From positions 1-15,289 of the forward strand of contig CAXHKQ010000212.1 in assembly GCA_964017145.1 (NCBI GenBank): a DNA stretch of 15,289 nt. Direction: 5' to 3'. The DNA is from Agrocybe praecox (lineage: Eukaryota > Basidiomycota > Agaricomycetes > Agaricales > Agrocybaceae). The notes beneath the pieces were generated by a model. It was not told the DNA's origin and searched no databases. It saw only the letters and a program-made list of their open reading frames with translations. The translations under genes and the position numbers were made by a program. Shown piece after piece: positions 1-7,934 of this stretch (position 1 is its first letter; each line of letters opens with the position of its first letter).

Positions 1-369
1 AATTGGCACAATGGTGCGAATATGAATTGTGTGTCGCCGCACTGCGTAAAACCAGATTTTATCTCTCTAGCACACGACCGCGCATGTTAGTGCTTTACAA
101 TAGTATGTAGGGTAGATGGTCTGCGCCAGTTGCTAGATAAAAATACAGAAATATTCATCGGAATCCGATGCATTTTTGAAACAATTTAGCTCAAAATCAC
201 TATCGAATTTTCAGTAACAAAATGAATAGATGCATTTTTCAAAGTAACATATGTATCTGGGATCATAATTTGATTTTGTAGGCATGAATTTAGAAAACAT
301 AAATACAAATACGATCAATGCAAAGGGAATAATACGAATAAGGCTCTCCAAATCAAGCTCTCAAAATAG

Positions 370-401
370 TATAACTGTAAGAAGTTATAACTGTAAGAAG
401 T
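370..401. repeat. 16-bp tandem duplication
   Basis: Two perfect adjacent copies of the 16-bp unit TATAACTGTAAGAAGT, followed by the first two bases of a third. It lies in AT-rich DNA with no gene. A simple slippage or local duplication event is the likely origin. Confidence 0.85.
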
Positions 402-903
402 TACATGACGAACAATTGTCAGGTAAATTTATTGAACATACTCTTTCAACACCAGTCGTTTATTATCACTTCAACTTCGACTGTGAGTGATTTTGCTTGT
501 CAAAATACTAGTTTAAGTGCACAAAGTACAAGTTCTCCAATGGTCAACGAAACATGGTAAGAAAAGACAAATCACGAACGCGCTTCCGGTCACGAATCGC
601 TCCACCAGCGAAGAGGACGTGACTCTCTGCGGTGTTGTAGAAAATTATATGTGGATATACTACTTTACTACATATAGTGAGTTTCGCCAGTCTTCCTGGT
701 CGCACGCACAAGCATATGCGCAATCTGGCGGGCATATTCATACATTCAACCACTCTACACATTTGTAGAACGCACCGCGTCGGCCTTCGAACGTTTCGTT
801 GCACCGCGAGTGAGGCGAGTGTTGTGTTGTTTTTTCGCGTCGAGACGGCGGCACTCTTTCACACAGAGTGCTTTCGCTGCGAGCTGCGCAAGCGCACAAG
901 TTT

Positions 904-924
904 GCTGCTGCTGCTGCTGCTGCT
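904..924. repeat. (GCT)7 microsatellite
   Basis: Seven uninterrupted GCT triplets inside the CpG-rich island, followed by imperfect GAT/GAC triplets. Translation gives leucine or alanine runs, which explains the open frames seen across this point on both strands. Confidence 0.95.
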
Positions 925-1310
925 GATGACGATGACGCGTGCGAATGTGCAGCGTGTGAGCAGCAGCGAGACTGAAGTGGTAAAGTGTGTGATGTAGGTT
1001 CGGAGATGTTGAGCACGATTTTGTTTCTAAAGATCACGAATGATCATAAAACAATTGAATTTGTATGGTTAACATTCTTATGATTCCATTCTATGAAGTC
1101 TAGAATCAAAATTGAAGTACGCGAATATTTCGGAATAATATGAAACATGCTTTATTTTTTGGTTTATAGAATAAGTGACACTTGCACAGAATTTAAATAA
1201 TGCAGCTGTGTTGTTGTATTATTATTTAAGAACGAATCGTGAAAGAACAGTCATGATGATGGGAAAACAATTACGCGATCATTTTTTAGTAGCGAATTCG
1301 GCAAATACTA

Positions 1311-1345
1311 AGGAGTGCGGCAGAAAAAAAACGCATAACTTTTTA
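1311..1345 (+). repeat. Left terminal inverted repeat of the 828-bp element
   Basis: Begins directly after TA at 1309-1310. It contains GGAGTGCGGCAG, an eight-A run, and CGCATAACTTTTT. It matches the reverse complement of the right end with a single length difference in the A run. Confidence 0.8.
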
Positions 1346-1456
1346 TTCTATAACTTATGAACCTGTGCAGCAATCTTTAGAAATGAAACGGAATATTAAA
1401 GTTTATTCTTTTAAGATTTGTTCGTTCCGGAATACCTTCCATTTTTCGGTTATTGT

Positions 1457-1484
1457 CAACGCTGCAATCGCAACGCTGCAATCC
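1457..1484. repeat. 14-bp tandem duplication inside the 828-bp element
   Basis: CAACGCTGCAATCG is followed directly by CAACGCTGCAATCC, identical in 13 of 14 positions. It is a local duplication in the non-coding interior of the inverted-repeat element. Confidence 0.85.
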
Positions 1485-2104
1485 ATTATTTTTCCAAATC
1501 TTCGATGTTTATGGCATAACGAATTTGTAAACTTCAACTGTCGTTTTACTAGATCTCAATACCTCTCCATTGGCCGGATTTATGGACAATTCAGAGAGTA
1601 TGCCTTCGTGGGCACAAATGTCATCTTATCACCATTATACCCATCAATCGTAGAAGACTTATGATGACACGACGCTAAATCAGGCCAGACTAACTAGACT
1701 CCATATGCTTTCGAATGAATGGTAGAAGCCTTTTCTAGAGGATTACCTTGATATTTATATTTCGGTTCCATCAAGCCACATGTGATAAACGATATGCTAA
1801 ATTCACCACACATGCAAAGTCACACTGTCAGTCCAAAAACAAACAAACAAACTGTCATTTGTAATGGCTAGACAAAAATCGACATCAGTTTTCGTGGTAG
1901 GTTTACAGCCACTAGACGCTTCTTTACGTCTATGTTCAATGTTGTATACTCTTCATAGCACCTTAGGCCTGACGCTGATTTTTTGTGCACATTGTACTCT
2001 AATATTTTTCAAAAGGAGATGATTACATGTTAAAAATCTTACTACTACTATCACTTTGACGAAAAAACAATTTATTATTCCAAGTCTTTTTCGAGCTATA
2101 GCCG

Positions 2105-2138
2105 AAAAAAGTTATGCGTTTTTTTCTGCCGCACTCCT
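2105..2138 (-). repeat. Right terminal inverted repeat of the 828-bp element
   Basis: Read on the minus strand it starts AGGAGTGCGGCAG, has a seven-A run, then CGCATAACTTTTT. It mirrors the left end at 1311-1345 and is followed on the plus strand by TA at 2139-2140. Confidence 0.8.
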
Positions 2139-2580
2139 TACTAGGTACATGGTTCATTATGTCCCGGGAAAATTTGTGTTTTGGTGTCACCACTCTCAAA
2201 TCGATAACATTTTCCGGAAGTACCATCTTATGAATGAGGAATTAAAAATGGTAATGACATTTCATGGAATAGTTTGAAAGTTATGCCGTTTGTTTTAACA
2301 CGCGGTTCATCAAATACGGGCTAATGGAGAAAAGGGAATCTCGTTTGTTGATGTAGCACTGTTTTCTTATGGTTTGCGGCTGGAGCCCAAGAATGTCTTA
2401 TTGGTGCAGGTTCTTCCCCATCCGAAAACAAAAAACGCAATTGTTTTCCAAAACTCCGTACCTGCTATTTGGGCACCGAAGACAATGCGCGCAGTCGACG
2501 CATGAAACGGGTTAACGCAAAATACTTTTCGAAGGTGATCGCTGGATTTTGGCTATCGGTCTTGAATGAGACTATTTGAC

Positions 2581-2650
2581 AAACGTACCCAAAATACGTT
2601 TTTAAACCCTATAGCATACGTGGTATGACTAACGAATTTCGGGTACGTTT
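2581..2650. repeat. Inverted repeat with a 50-bp loop
   Basis: AAACGTACCC at 2581-2590 is mirrored exactly by GGGTACGTTT at 2641-2650. The match extends inward as AAAAT against the complement of AATTTC with one mismatch. The 50-bp spacing gives a possible hairpin of 10-15 bp. The function is unknown, and it could be the ends of a very small palindromic element. Confidence 0.55.
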
Positions 2651-2664
2651 ATCGCGTTGACAGC

Positions 2665-2684
2665 GATCGTGATCGATCGTGATC
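2665..2684. repeat. Tandem GATCGTGATC, two copies
   Basis: Two perfect adjacent 10-bp copies, each itself rich in GATC. It lies just downstream of the inverted repeat at 2581-2650. Confidence 0.85.
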
Positions 2685-3101
2685 AAAATGTTTGTGTTTT
2701 CATCACTTTTCCTGAGACTTAATGATTAATGAACCATGTAGTACCGTCATTTTTTATTCTTGTCTTTCTTTTGCCATCTTTTCAATGCTTGATATAATAT
2801 AGTTACAATGGCACAATTTGAATAAACTATACATCGTTTTGTTCGCTAATTTGTCTCCTTTCAAATGAACATTTTAATACTTATTTATCTTGGGGACCTT
2901 GGCCCTGTTGATAAGAAACTTGGACAGTGCATTCTTATAATACTTTTTTTGGGTCAACTTTATACTATACCAAAAACATTTTTCACGATCCTGAAATTAT
3001 TGTAATCGTTCTGTGCCGGGTCCAAACTACGCGTTCTTGATCCCGCAGATTCTGGCAGGACGTCAAATATGATCGTGATTGTTCGAAATTTCCATTGCGT
3101 A

Positions 3102-3117
3102 TAACTCCGTTTATATG
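3102..3117. repeat. Left target-site duplication of SINE copy 1
   Basis: TAACTCCGTTTATATG stands directly before the SINE head. The downstream partner at 3404-3418 reads TAACTCCGTTTAATG, identical apart from one missing T. The long duplication is what LINE-mediated retroposition produces. Confidence 0.82.
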
Positions 3118-3403
3118 TCGTCTGAGTGGCGTAGGGGTAGAGTACCTGCCTCACGATCGGAAGGTCCTGGGTTCGAATCCCGGTATGGGTGCGGGTTTTT
3201 TCTTCCAACGATGATCCAAAGGAAGGATGTTAAATGTTGCCTAGGGTTACTCTTTCGATCGCTGTGGTAATCACATGGCATCTTTAAACCCGAAACCGAT
3301 TATGAAGCCCTGCTACTCTTCAAATACAAGGAGAGTATAGAAGGGAGGCCAAGACCTGTAATGGGTTGTAGTGCTAGTGCCACAACATTATTGTTATTTA
3401 TCT
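3118..3403 (+). mobile_element. tRNA-derived SINE, copy 1
   Basis: The head begins TCGTCTGAG and carries an RNA polymerase III A box (TGGCGTAGGGG, 3127-3137) and B box (GGTTCGAATCC, 3170-3180), spaced as in a tRNA gene. The T-arm around the B box can form a five-pair stem. The loop CTCACGA before it resembles a valine (CAC) anticodon loop, although the anticodon stem pairs poorly. A body of about 200 bases with no tRNA character follows, then an AT-rich tail with ATT/GTT repeats. Copies at 5234-5506 and 5877-6144 share the whole body. It has no coding capacity and would need a partner LINE. The copy is flanked by a duplication of about 15 bp. The family name is not identified. Confidence 0.85.
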
Positions 3404-3418
3404 TAACTCCGTTTAATG
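3404..3418. repeat. Right target-site duplication of SINE copy 1
   Basis: TAACTCCGTTTAATG directly follows the AT-rich SINE tail and repeats 3102-3117 with one base deleted. It fixes the right edge of the insertion. Confidence 0.82.
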
Positions 3419-3912
3419 TCGATCACCGATTCCAATATAGTGATTGTGATTAGTTAATTTCGAAATTGTATCTATAAATATATGAATGAACAAATTAAAA
3501 TTATTCAAATATTTAAATGCTGGCACAGAACGCACAGAAACTTGTGTCACTCATTAGTGTCTTTCCCAACCTGTTCCCGTCTGTCCGTATGTTCGTCAGC
3601 CAAGAACACTCTGTGCTGTGCGCGCATCGCGTAAATTCGTTTACCTTAATGATATTTTTATGTTTCTGCGTACAATGCGACTGCTGCGACTGCTGTTGCT
3701 GCTGCTCGCCAGCAGCCCAGCAGCCAGCACCCAAGGACACATCGTTTACACACATAAATGACCGGGGAGATCACGCGCCGCCAAACAAGCGCGCGGACGC
3801 TCTCATCATCTCGCCAGCCAGCCAGCCAGCCAGCCAGCCAGAGCCAATATGTAGGATGTGAATGTGTATAATGGTATGATACAACACGCATTCGCTGCCG
3901 CTTTAGCTATAC
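3419..3912. other. Intergenic DNA with a GC-rich patch; no gene recognised
   Basis: AT-rich to about 3510, then GC- and CpG-rich to about 3900 with CTG-type and GCCA repeats. Open frames across the patch on both strands translate to low-complexity cysteine, glutamine, serine and proline runs that follow the repeats. No protein domain is recognisable. Confidence 0.5.
3813..3840. repeat. (GCCA)7 microsatellite
   Basis: Seven uninterrupted GCCA tetranucleotides within the GC-rich patch upstream of the 665-bp inverted-repeat element. Confidence 0.95.
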
Positions 3913-3914
3913 TA

Positions 3915-3938
3915 GGGTAAGGTGGGGCATGTTTTGCC
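3915..3938 (+). repeat. Left terminal inverted repeat of the 665-bp element
   Basis: Begins GGGTAAGGTGGGGC immediately after TA at 3913-3914 and runs to TTTTGCC. It pairs with 4557-4579. Confidence 0.8.
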
Positions 3939-4556
3939 TCGGCTATTGCAGGCCTTTAAAATGAAGACGAATTCGACTGAATTTTGGATATTGTGTGCAT
4001 TCCATAGGACGCTTCATTCCAATATAGATTCCGTTCCGATGAATCGAATGATGGGCTTGGAAGCGAAATTTATCTGTGAACCCAAATCTGTTTTTGTATA
4101 CTAATACATTGGGGCCATGTGTAGCATGGCCTCTATATGTTGTATCTACTATTTTGGGGAAAAAATTTAATTTAAAAATGTCATTAAAATATGTTTATAT
4201 ACAATTCTTAGAACACAGTCCAATCGATGTTATCCGGAAAAGACCTCCGAGAACCAGATGATAGAGATCATGATGATATTTCTTGGTTCCTAACGGGTTT
4301 GCTCGTTCGAATGAGAATAGAAGGAACTTATTTGTTATTTTTCTACTCTGCATTTTATAGTTTTGGACACAATCGACTGGAGGCAAAACTAACCCCCCTA
4401 TTTTGAAATCGTAAAAAACATGCTCTCGGTTTTTGGAGTATAGCTTGAAGCATAGACCCGATACGGGGCAATAATGTTTAGCAAAAATATAGCCAGATAA
4501 ATGGTCTATTTAAAAAAAAATTTACCATTTCGTAATTTATTACTCAAAACTTTCAT

Positions 4557-4579
4557 GGCAAAACTTGCCCTCCTTACCC
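4557..4579 (-). repeat. Right terminal inverted repeat of the 665-bp element
   Basis: On the plus strand it reads GGCAAAACTTGCC then CTCCTTACCC, directly followed by TA at 4580-4581. Its reverse complement matches the left end with two substitutions and a one-base gap. Confidence 0.8.
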
Positions 4580-4697
4580 TACATATCTACTACACATCCC
4601 AGCATCGCTGACGCATGCTCTGGGCACTTTTTTCTCGCTCGCATGTGTATGTGTCTTAAACGCGCTCCAAATCGACGTTCGAGCGCGGTTCGCGTTG

Positions 4698-4723
4698 TAT
4701 GTGTATGTGTGTGTGTGCGCGCG
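4698..4723. repeat. (GT)n/(GC)n microsatellite
   Basis: A GTAT/GT alternating run passing into GCGCGCG, in a CpG-rich patch. The opposite strand gives the Thr-His run that makes a spurious minus-strand open frame here. Confidence 0.9.
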
Positions 4724-4810
4724 TTCAGCACAGCGAAGCAAAACGCGAAATGAAAAACTCTTACTCTAGCCCGTCCGCCACTCGTTTGGCCAAGGTTAAC
4801 ATAAAAATGT

Positions 4811-4825
4811 GACGACGACGACGAC
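4811..4825. repeat. (GAC)5 microsatellite
   Basis: Five GAC triplets followed by CGCGGCG, at the right-hand end of the CpG-rich patch. Confidence 0.9.
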
Positions 4826-5216
4826 CGCGGCGATCTCGCGAGCACGCACACTCACTCAAATATACAGGGTGCGGCGCTTCAAAAGAGTGATTCGAAAGTG
4901 TTCTGAATGTAACTATCTGAATCTCGCTTCATAAAATAGCTCGAATTACCCGATTAAATTTCTTTCATAAGTCGTGGAACAATATTGATGGACTTCATGA
5001 CCACAATGACAAAACACACAGTCAATTTTACTATAAGAATGATTCGACATCGACACGCAGCTAGTCGTCAGAATTGCTGGTGTGATCGAAATTATGTCAA
5101 CGAAACGATTTTGATGACAGAAATTCGCCAATTTGATTTTGTGTTCCCAAATGCACATGTGGTATTTCGAAAAGCAAAGTTCATGGCAAAGAGGCCGATA
5201 ATAATTTAAAGTCTTT

Positions 5217-5233
5217 TTATGCTATAATTCAAG
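5217..5233. repeat. Left target-site duplication of SINE copy 2
   Basis: TTATGCTATAATTCAAG, 17 bp, repeated without any mismatch at 5507-5523 after the SINE tail. Confidence 0.92.
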
Positions 5234-5506
5234 TCGTCGTCTGAGTGGCGTAGGGGTAGAGTACCTGCCTCACGATCGGAAGGTCCTGGGATCGAATCCC
5301 GGTATAGGTGCGGGTTTTTTCTTCCAACGATTATCCAAAGGAAGGATGTTAAATGTTGCCTAGGGTTACTCTTTGGATCGTTGTGCTAATCACATGGCAT
5401 CTTTAAACCCGAATCCGATTATGAAGCCCTGCTACTCTTCTCATACAAGGAGAGTATAGAAGGGAGGCCAAGACCTGTAATGGGTTGTAGTGCAACAAAA
5501 TTATTA
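5234..5506 (+). mobile_element. tRNA-derived SINE, copy 2
   Basis: Same family as copy 1 at 3118-3403, with an estimated nine substitutions over the shared 250 or so bases by hand alignment. The head starts TCGTCGTCTGAG, with an A box (TGGCGTAGGGG, 5246-5256) and a B box (GGATCGAATCC, 5289-5299). The B box carries one T-to-A change relative to copy 1. The body ends ...TGTAGTGCAACAAAA and then a short ATT-repeat tail. A perfect 17-bp target-site duplication brackets it, which indicates a comparatively recent retroposition. It lacks the extra CTAGTGCC segment that copy 1 has before its tail. Confidence 0.9.
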
Positions 5507-5523
5507 TTATGCTATAATTCAAG
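5507..5523. repeat. Right target-site duplication of SINE copy 2
   Basis: A perfect copy of the 17 bp at 5217-5233, directly after the ATT-rich tail. Confidence 0.92.
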
Positions 5524-5866
5524 AAAGACTTGGCTGGATGTTGATGTGAAGAATGGCGAACCGGATGCAAATCTTAGATCGTAGATGTGTCTGTATATTG
5601 TGATCATCCAGTGTCCAGTGGTGGAAGGTCTTCCTATGAAGTTCTATGATGTTCCTATACTGCGTTTTCAGGAATAATATCAAAAAGGAAAACATTTTAT
5701 TCTCTCATAATTTGACATGGTTTAACCTTAACCTACACGACAAATTTTCACATGACTATCAAGCCGTTCAACATTTTATACTTGAATTAGGATGGAAAAG
5801 ATATACGGCTAACCTTCCATCCAATATGCTCGGATCGCATCGTATAATTATCATCATCATAAAAAA
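5524..5866. other. Intergenic AT-rich DNA between SINE copies 2 and 3
   Basis: No gene is recognised. An open frame starting at 5646 runs into SINE copy 3 and its flanking ATC/ATA repeat, so its end is certainly not coding and its start has no supporting motif. The right edge is a short TCATCATCAT then A-run, which is the site where SINE copy 3 landed. Confidence 0.5.
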
Positions 5867-5876
5867 ATCATATCAT
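5867..5876. repeat. Left target-site duplication of SINE copy 3
   Basis: ATCATATCAT next to the tail end of the reversed SINE, repeated exactly at 6147-6156. The motif is of low complexity, so the length is less persuasive than for copy 2. Confidence 0.7.
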
Positions 5877-6144
5877 GTTTTGGTGCTACAACCCGTAGGT
5901 CTTGACCTCCCTTGTATACTCCACTTGTATTTGAAGAGTAGCAGGGCTTCGTAACCGGTTTCGGGTTCGAAAGATGACATGTGGTTAGCACATCGCTCTA
6001 AAGAGTAACCCTAGGCAACATTTAACATCCTTCCTGTGGATCATCGTGTGGAGAAAACCAAAAACTTTCACCCACTCCCGAGATTCGAACCCGGGACCTC
6101 CCGCTCGTGAGGCAAGCACTCTATCACCTACACCACTCAGACGA
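5877..6144 (-). mobile_element. tRNA-derived SINE, copy 3 (reversed, more diverged)
   Basis: The reverse complement begins TCGTCTGAGTGG and carries an A box TGGTGTAGGTG (plus-strand 6125-6135) and a B box GGTTCGAATCT (plus-strand 6081-6091). It then follows the same body as copies 1 and 2, including GGAAGGATGTTAAATG and CCTAGGGTTACTC. It differs from them at many more sites than they differ from each other, so it is an older insertion or another subfamily. It ends without an ATT tail, in GTTGTAGCACCAAAAC. An exact 10-bp duplication flanks it. Confidence 0.85.
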
Positions 6145-6146
6145 CT

Positions 6147-6156
6147 ATCATATCAT
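6147..6156. repeat. Right target-site duplication of SINE copy 3
   Basis: ATCATATCAT, identical to 5867-5876, two bases beyond the SINE head. Confidence 0.7.
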
Positions 6157-6175
6157 AGCTGAACATTAATTGGTA

Positions 6176-6218
6176 GGGTAATGTGCCCATTCGTTGGCAC
6201 TGCAAATTCATTGGCACG
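6176..6218 (+). repeat. Left terminal inverted repeat of the 722-bp element
   Basis: GGGTAATGTGCCCATT at the very end, then TTGGCA twice, the second within ATTCATTGGCA. It matches the right end with a gap of about 12 bases. Confidence 0.68.
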
Positions 6219-6867
6219 CCCCCGTAACGACATCCGTGGCGATGTTGGAACGGAAAGTTCTGAGAATAAAAGTTTCATCACAGTGAACATTCACTTTTGA
6301 ATAACAAATGAGCTGTCTAATCGTTATTCTGTAGTCGCACGGCCCTCGAAAGGGGAGAAATGCAAAAAACACACGCTGATGTAATTCCGGTATCTTTGAG
6401 AATCACATTTCAAGTATTTCTCATCAATATAAAAGGGTAAAAATGGATGGAATTCAGAGCTCGACCTCTTTGATATTTGTTATATCAATATGATTTTTCA
6501 GTATGCCGTCGCTGAACAAGTCGTCGATAAGAGAAAAGCCCGCCGAAAAAGTTGAATTGAAAATGCAGTGCTATTTTCTTCATTATTTAACTATATTTTT
6601 TGTTTTTTCCCATTTTTCACATAAAAAAAACCACAGAATCAATAAACAAATTGTCAAATATTTTTTTATTGCGTATTTTCGATGTTTTACAGCACAATGA
6701 GAGGGGTGCAAATAGATGGACAGATGTTTTGAAATGACGATTCTGCAGACGTTCGCTTGATCAGCTGCGGAATTTATTTTCAAGTTCTGTTTGGTATAGT
6801 TCTTAGCTATTGAACTAAGCTTTCGATCGGATCCAGGAGCTCCGCGAAATGTCCCGAAACCTTAGGA

Positions 6868-6897
6868 TGCCAATGAATGTGCATGGGCACCCTACCC
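6868..6897 (-). repeat. Right terminal inverted repeat of the 722-bp element
   Basis: The plus strand reads TGCCAATGAATGTGCATG then GGCACCCTACCC, followed by TA. The reverse complement matches the left end in the terminal GGGTA, GTGCCCAT and ATTCATTGGCA blocks. Confidence 0.7.
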
Positions 6898-6899
6898 TA

Positions 6900-7718
6900 T
6901 CGATTTCAATACAATAAAAAAAACAATTGTTGATTGATGCTAATCGTGACTGTTCAAAGTGGAGCGAAAAACGAACGGAACGGATGACAAAAATCAAATC
7001 TTGTCTGTATTTAAGAGCCGCACCCTGTGCACCAGAGTTCCAGCGTACATATTATGATTCGCTTGTTGGGCGCATGCATGTAGCGGTTTGCGGTACGGGC
7101 ACACGGCAAGCCAAGGCGTCGCGCGATTCGAATCGAAACTGCCGTGTGTGAGTCGCTTGTCGCTTGACTTGGGCACCGAAAATCGTTTCGCCTCGCCGGT
7201 CGGATCTCGCCGTTGGATCGTCGTTGTCAGTCAGAAAATCGCGCTGCCGTTCCGAGAACAGTAGTGCTATGCCTGTGTGGTGGTATGCGTGCCATTTTTT
7301 TCACTCTCGCTTGTGTCTCGCGCGTTGGCGGTTGGCGCGAAATGATTCTTTTCCGGATCGGACGCACACCGCAGTGTCATGTTGCGTGCGGTGTGCATTG
7401 TACATCTGGACTTGGCAGTGTGACTTTGTGCTAAGTCATAATTATTTTTTGCGAGCTCCCCAATGATTGATAAAACGCGGTCGTTGGTGTCTTAATGACA
7501 CGATGCGGTGGCAATTGTATGCGGCCACATATAATTGCGCTCAAATTAATCCAATACACAATGGCAAAATCGAGGTGGCGAATAAAAACGCAGCATCGCA
7601 TGAGCGATATAATAAAAAGTTGCATATATTATTTAGAAACCTCTCGTTTGGCACACGGCAAATGCATTAGTACGGTATGTGTGTGTATGCTTTTATGTGA
7701 CCGTCACATCATACTATG
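6900..7718. other. Intergenic DNA with a CpG-rich island, upstream of the retrotransposon
   Basis: AT-rich at first, then GC- and CpG-rich from about 7010 to 7430, then AT-rich up to the 5' LTR. A TATA-like TATTTAAG lies at 7008-7015 and an insect-initiator-like TCAGTC at 7227-7232, but their spacing does not make one core promoter. Overlapping open frames across the island (for example 7164-7466 and 7213-7434) have high arginine and cysteine content, as expected from CpG-rich non-coding DNA. No domain is recognisable. Confidence 0.45.
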
Positions 7719-7934
7719 TGTGGAAAACTATGTAATTAGGGTCGTAGCATAAAACTGTTCGAACGATAAGCCGGGTAGCGGCGAAGTATTTGATTGTGTC
7801 TTCGCTATGTTTAAGCTTAGGGATGAAATGTCAATGCCTCTAACTTTGTAAACTTAATCATGTACACTACACTTATTTGTCTTAGTATTAGTTAGTTCCA
7901 AGCTTCATGTATGATTTTATGCCCTTTGTTCATG

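Larger units (their letters stand above)
1..1308. other. Intergenic DNA with a CpG-rich island; no gene recognised
   Basis: I see no supported gene here. The first 500 bases are AT-rich. From about 560 to 1000 the sequence turns GC- and CpG-rich with a GCT microsatellite inside it, and from about 1020 to 1308 it is AT-rich again. Short open frames exist on both strands. Those over the island mostly encode low-complexity alanine, serine or leucine runs from the triplet repeat, and none shows a domain I recognise. The island could be a regulatory region or a decayed element, but nothing in the sequence decides this. Confidence 0.5.
1311..2138. mobile_element. TA-flanked terminal-inverted-repeat element (MITE-like), 828 bp
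   Basis: The left end begins AGGAGTGCGGCAG, an A-run, then CGCATAACTTTTT. The reverse complement of the right end reads the same over about 34 bases with one A-run length difference, and weaker similarity continues further in (CTATAACTT against GCTATAGCTC). Both ends abut TA (1309-1310 and 2139-2140), as expected of Tc1/mariner-type or related DNA transposons that duplicate TA. The interior has no intact transposase. A 99-codon open frame at 1365-1664 starts within the element but matches no family I know. It is most likely a non-autonomous element or an internally decayed copy. The family is not identified. Confidence 0.72.
2141..3101. other. Intergenic AT-rich DNA; no gene recognised
   Basis: This stretch lies between the 828-bp inverted-repeat element and the first SINE copy. 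I found no domain, RNA gene or LTR in it. It contains a 10-bp direct tandem repeat (2665-2684) and a long-loop inverted repeat (2581-2650), both listed separately. The open frames are short and on unrelated frames. Confidence 0.5.
3915..4579. mobile_element. TA-flanked terminal-inverted-repeat element (MITE-like), 665 bp
   Basis: The left end starts GGGTAAGGTGGGGCATG then TTTTGCC. The reverse complement of the right end starts GGGTAAGGAGGGCAAG then TTTTGCC, so about 23 terminal bases match apart from two substitutions and one indel. TA flanks both sides (3913-3914 and 4580-4581). The interior is AT-rich, and its short open frames (for example 3922-4104) have no transposase motifs. It is therefore probably a non-autonomous DNA transposon using a TA target, from a family different to the neighbours at 1311-2138 and 6176-6897. 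Confidence 0.75.
4582..5216. other. Intergenic DNA with GC-rich stretch; no gene recognised
   Basis: From about 4600 to 4870 the sequence is CpG-rich with GT and GAC simple repeats; beyond that it is AT-rich up to the second SINE. An open frame at 4985-5209 has ordinary amino-acid variety but no motif I recognise. It ends at a stop codon just before the SINE target-site duplication, and I do not call it a gene. Confidence 0.5.
6176..6897. mobile_element. TA-flanked terminal-inverted-repeat element (MITE-like), 722 bp
   Basis: The left end reads GGGTAATGTGCCCATT and the reverse complement of the right end reads GGGTAGGGTGCCCATG. Further in, both ends carry the exact 11-mer ATTCATTGGCA, displaced by about 12 bases. 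TA stands on both sides (6174-6175 and 6898-6899). The left end can also fold on itself (GTGCC...GGCAC). Inside, an ATG at 6503 follows a good 3' splice-site string (TTTTTCAG) and opens 65 codons with a basic, charged start (MPSLNKSSIREKPAEKVELK) before turning hydrophobic. This could be the first coding piece of a lost transposase, but no catalytic motif is present. Probably non-autonomous; family unknown. Confidence 0.68.

Noticed and set aside
738..1037. Minus-strand open frame with Ala/Ser runs
   Set aside because: Its low-complexity core is the GCT microsatellite at 904-924, and nothing around it looks like a protein domain.
3121..3190. Genuine tRNA gene at the SINE head
   Set aside because: A and B boxes are present but the anticodon stem pairs poorly. 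The same unit recurs twice with a conserved non-tRNA body and target-site duplications, so it is a SINE.
4865..7030. ACAGGGTGCGGC at 4865-4876 mirrored near 7019-7030, as possible mariner ends
   Set aside because: The match is only 12 bp over more than 2 kb and the right-hand copy is not followed by TA, so a chance match is more likely.
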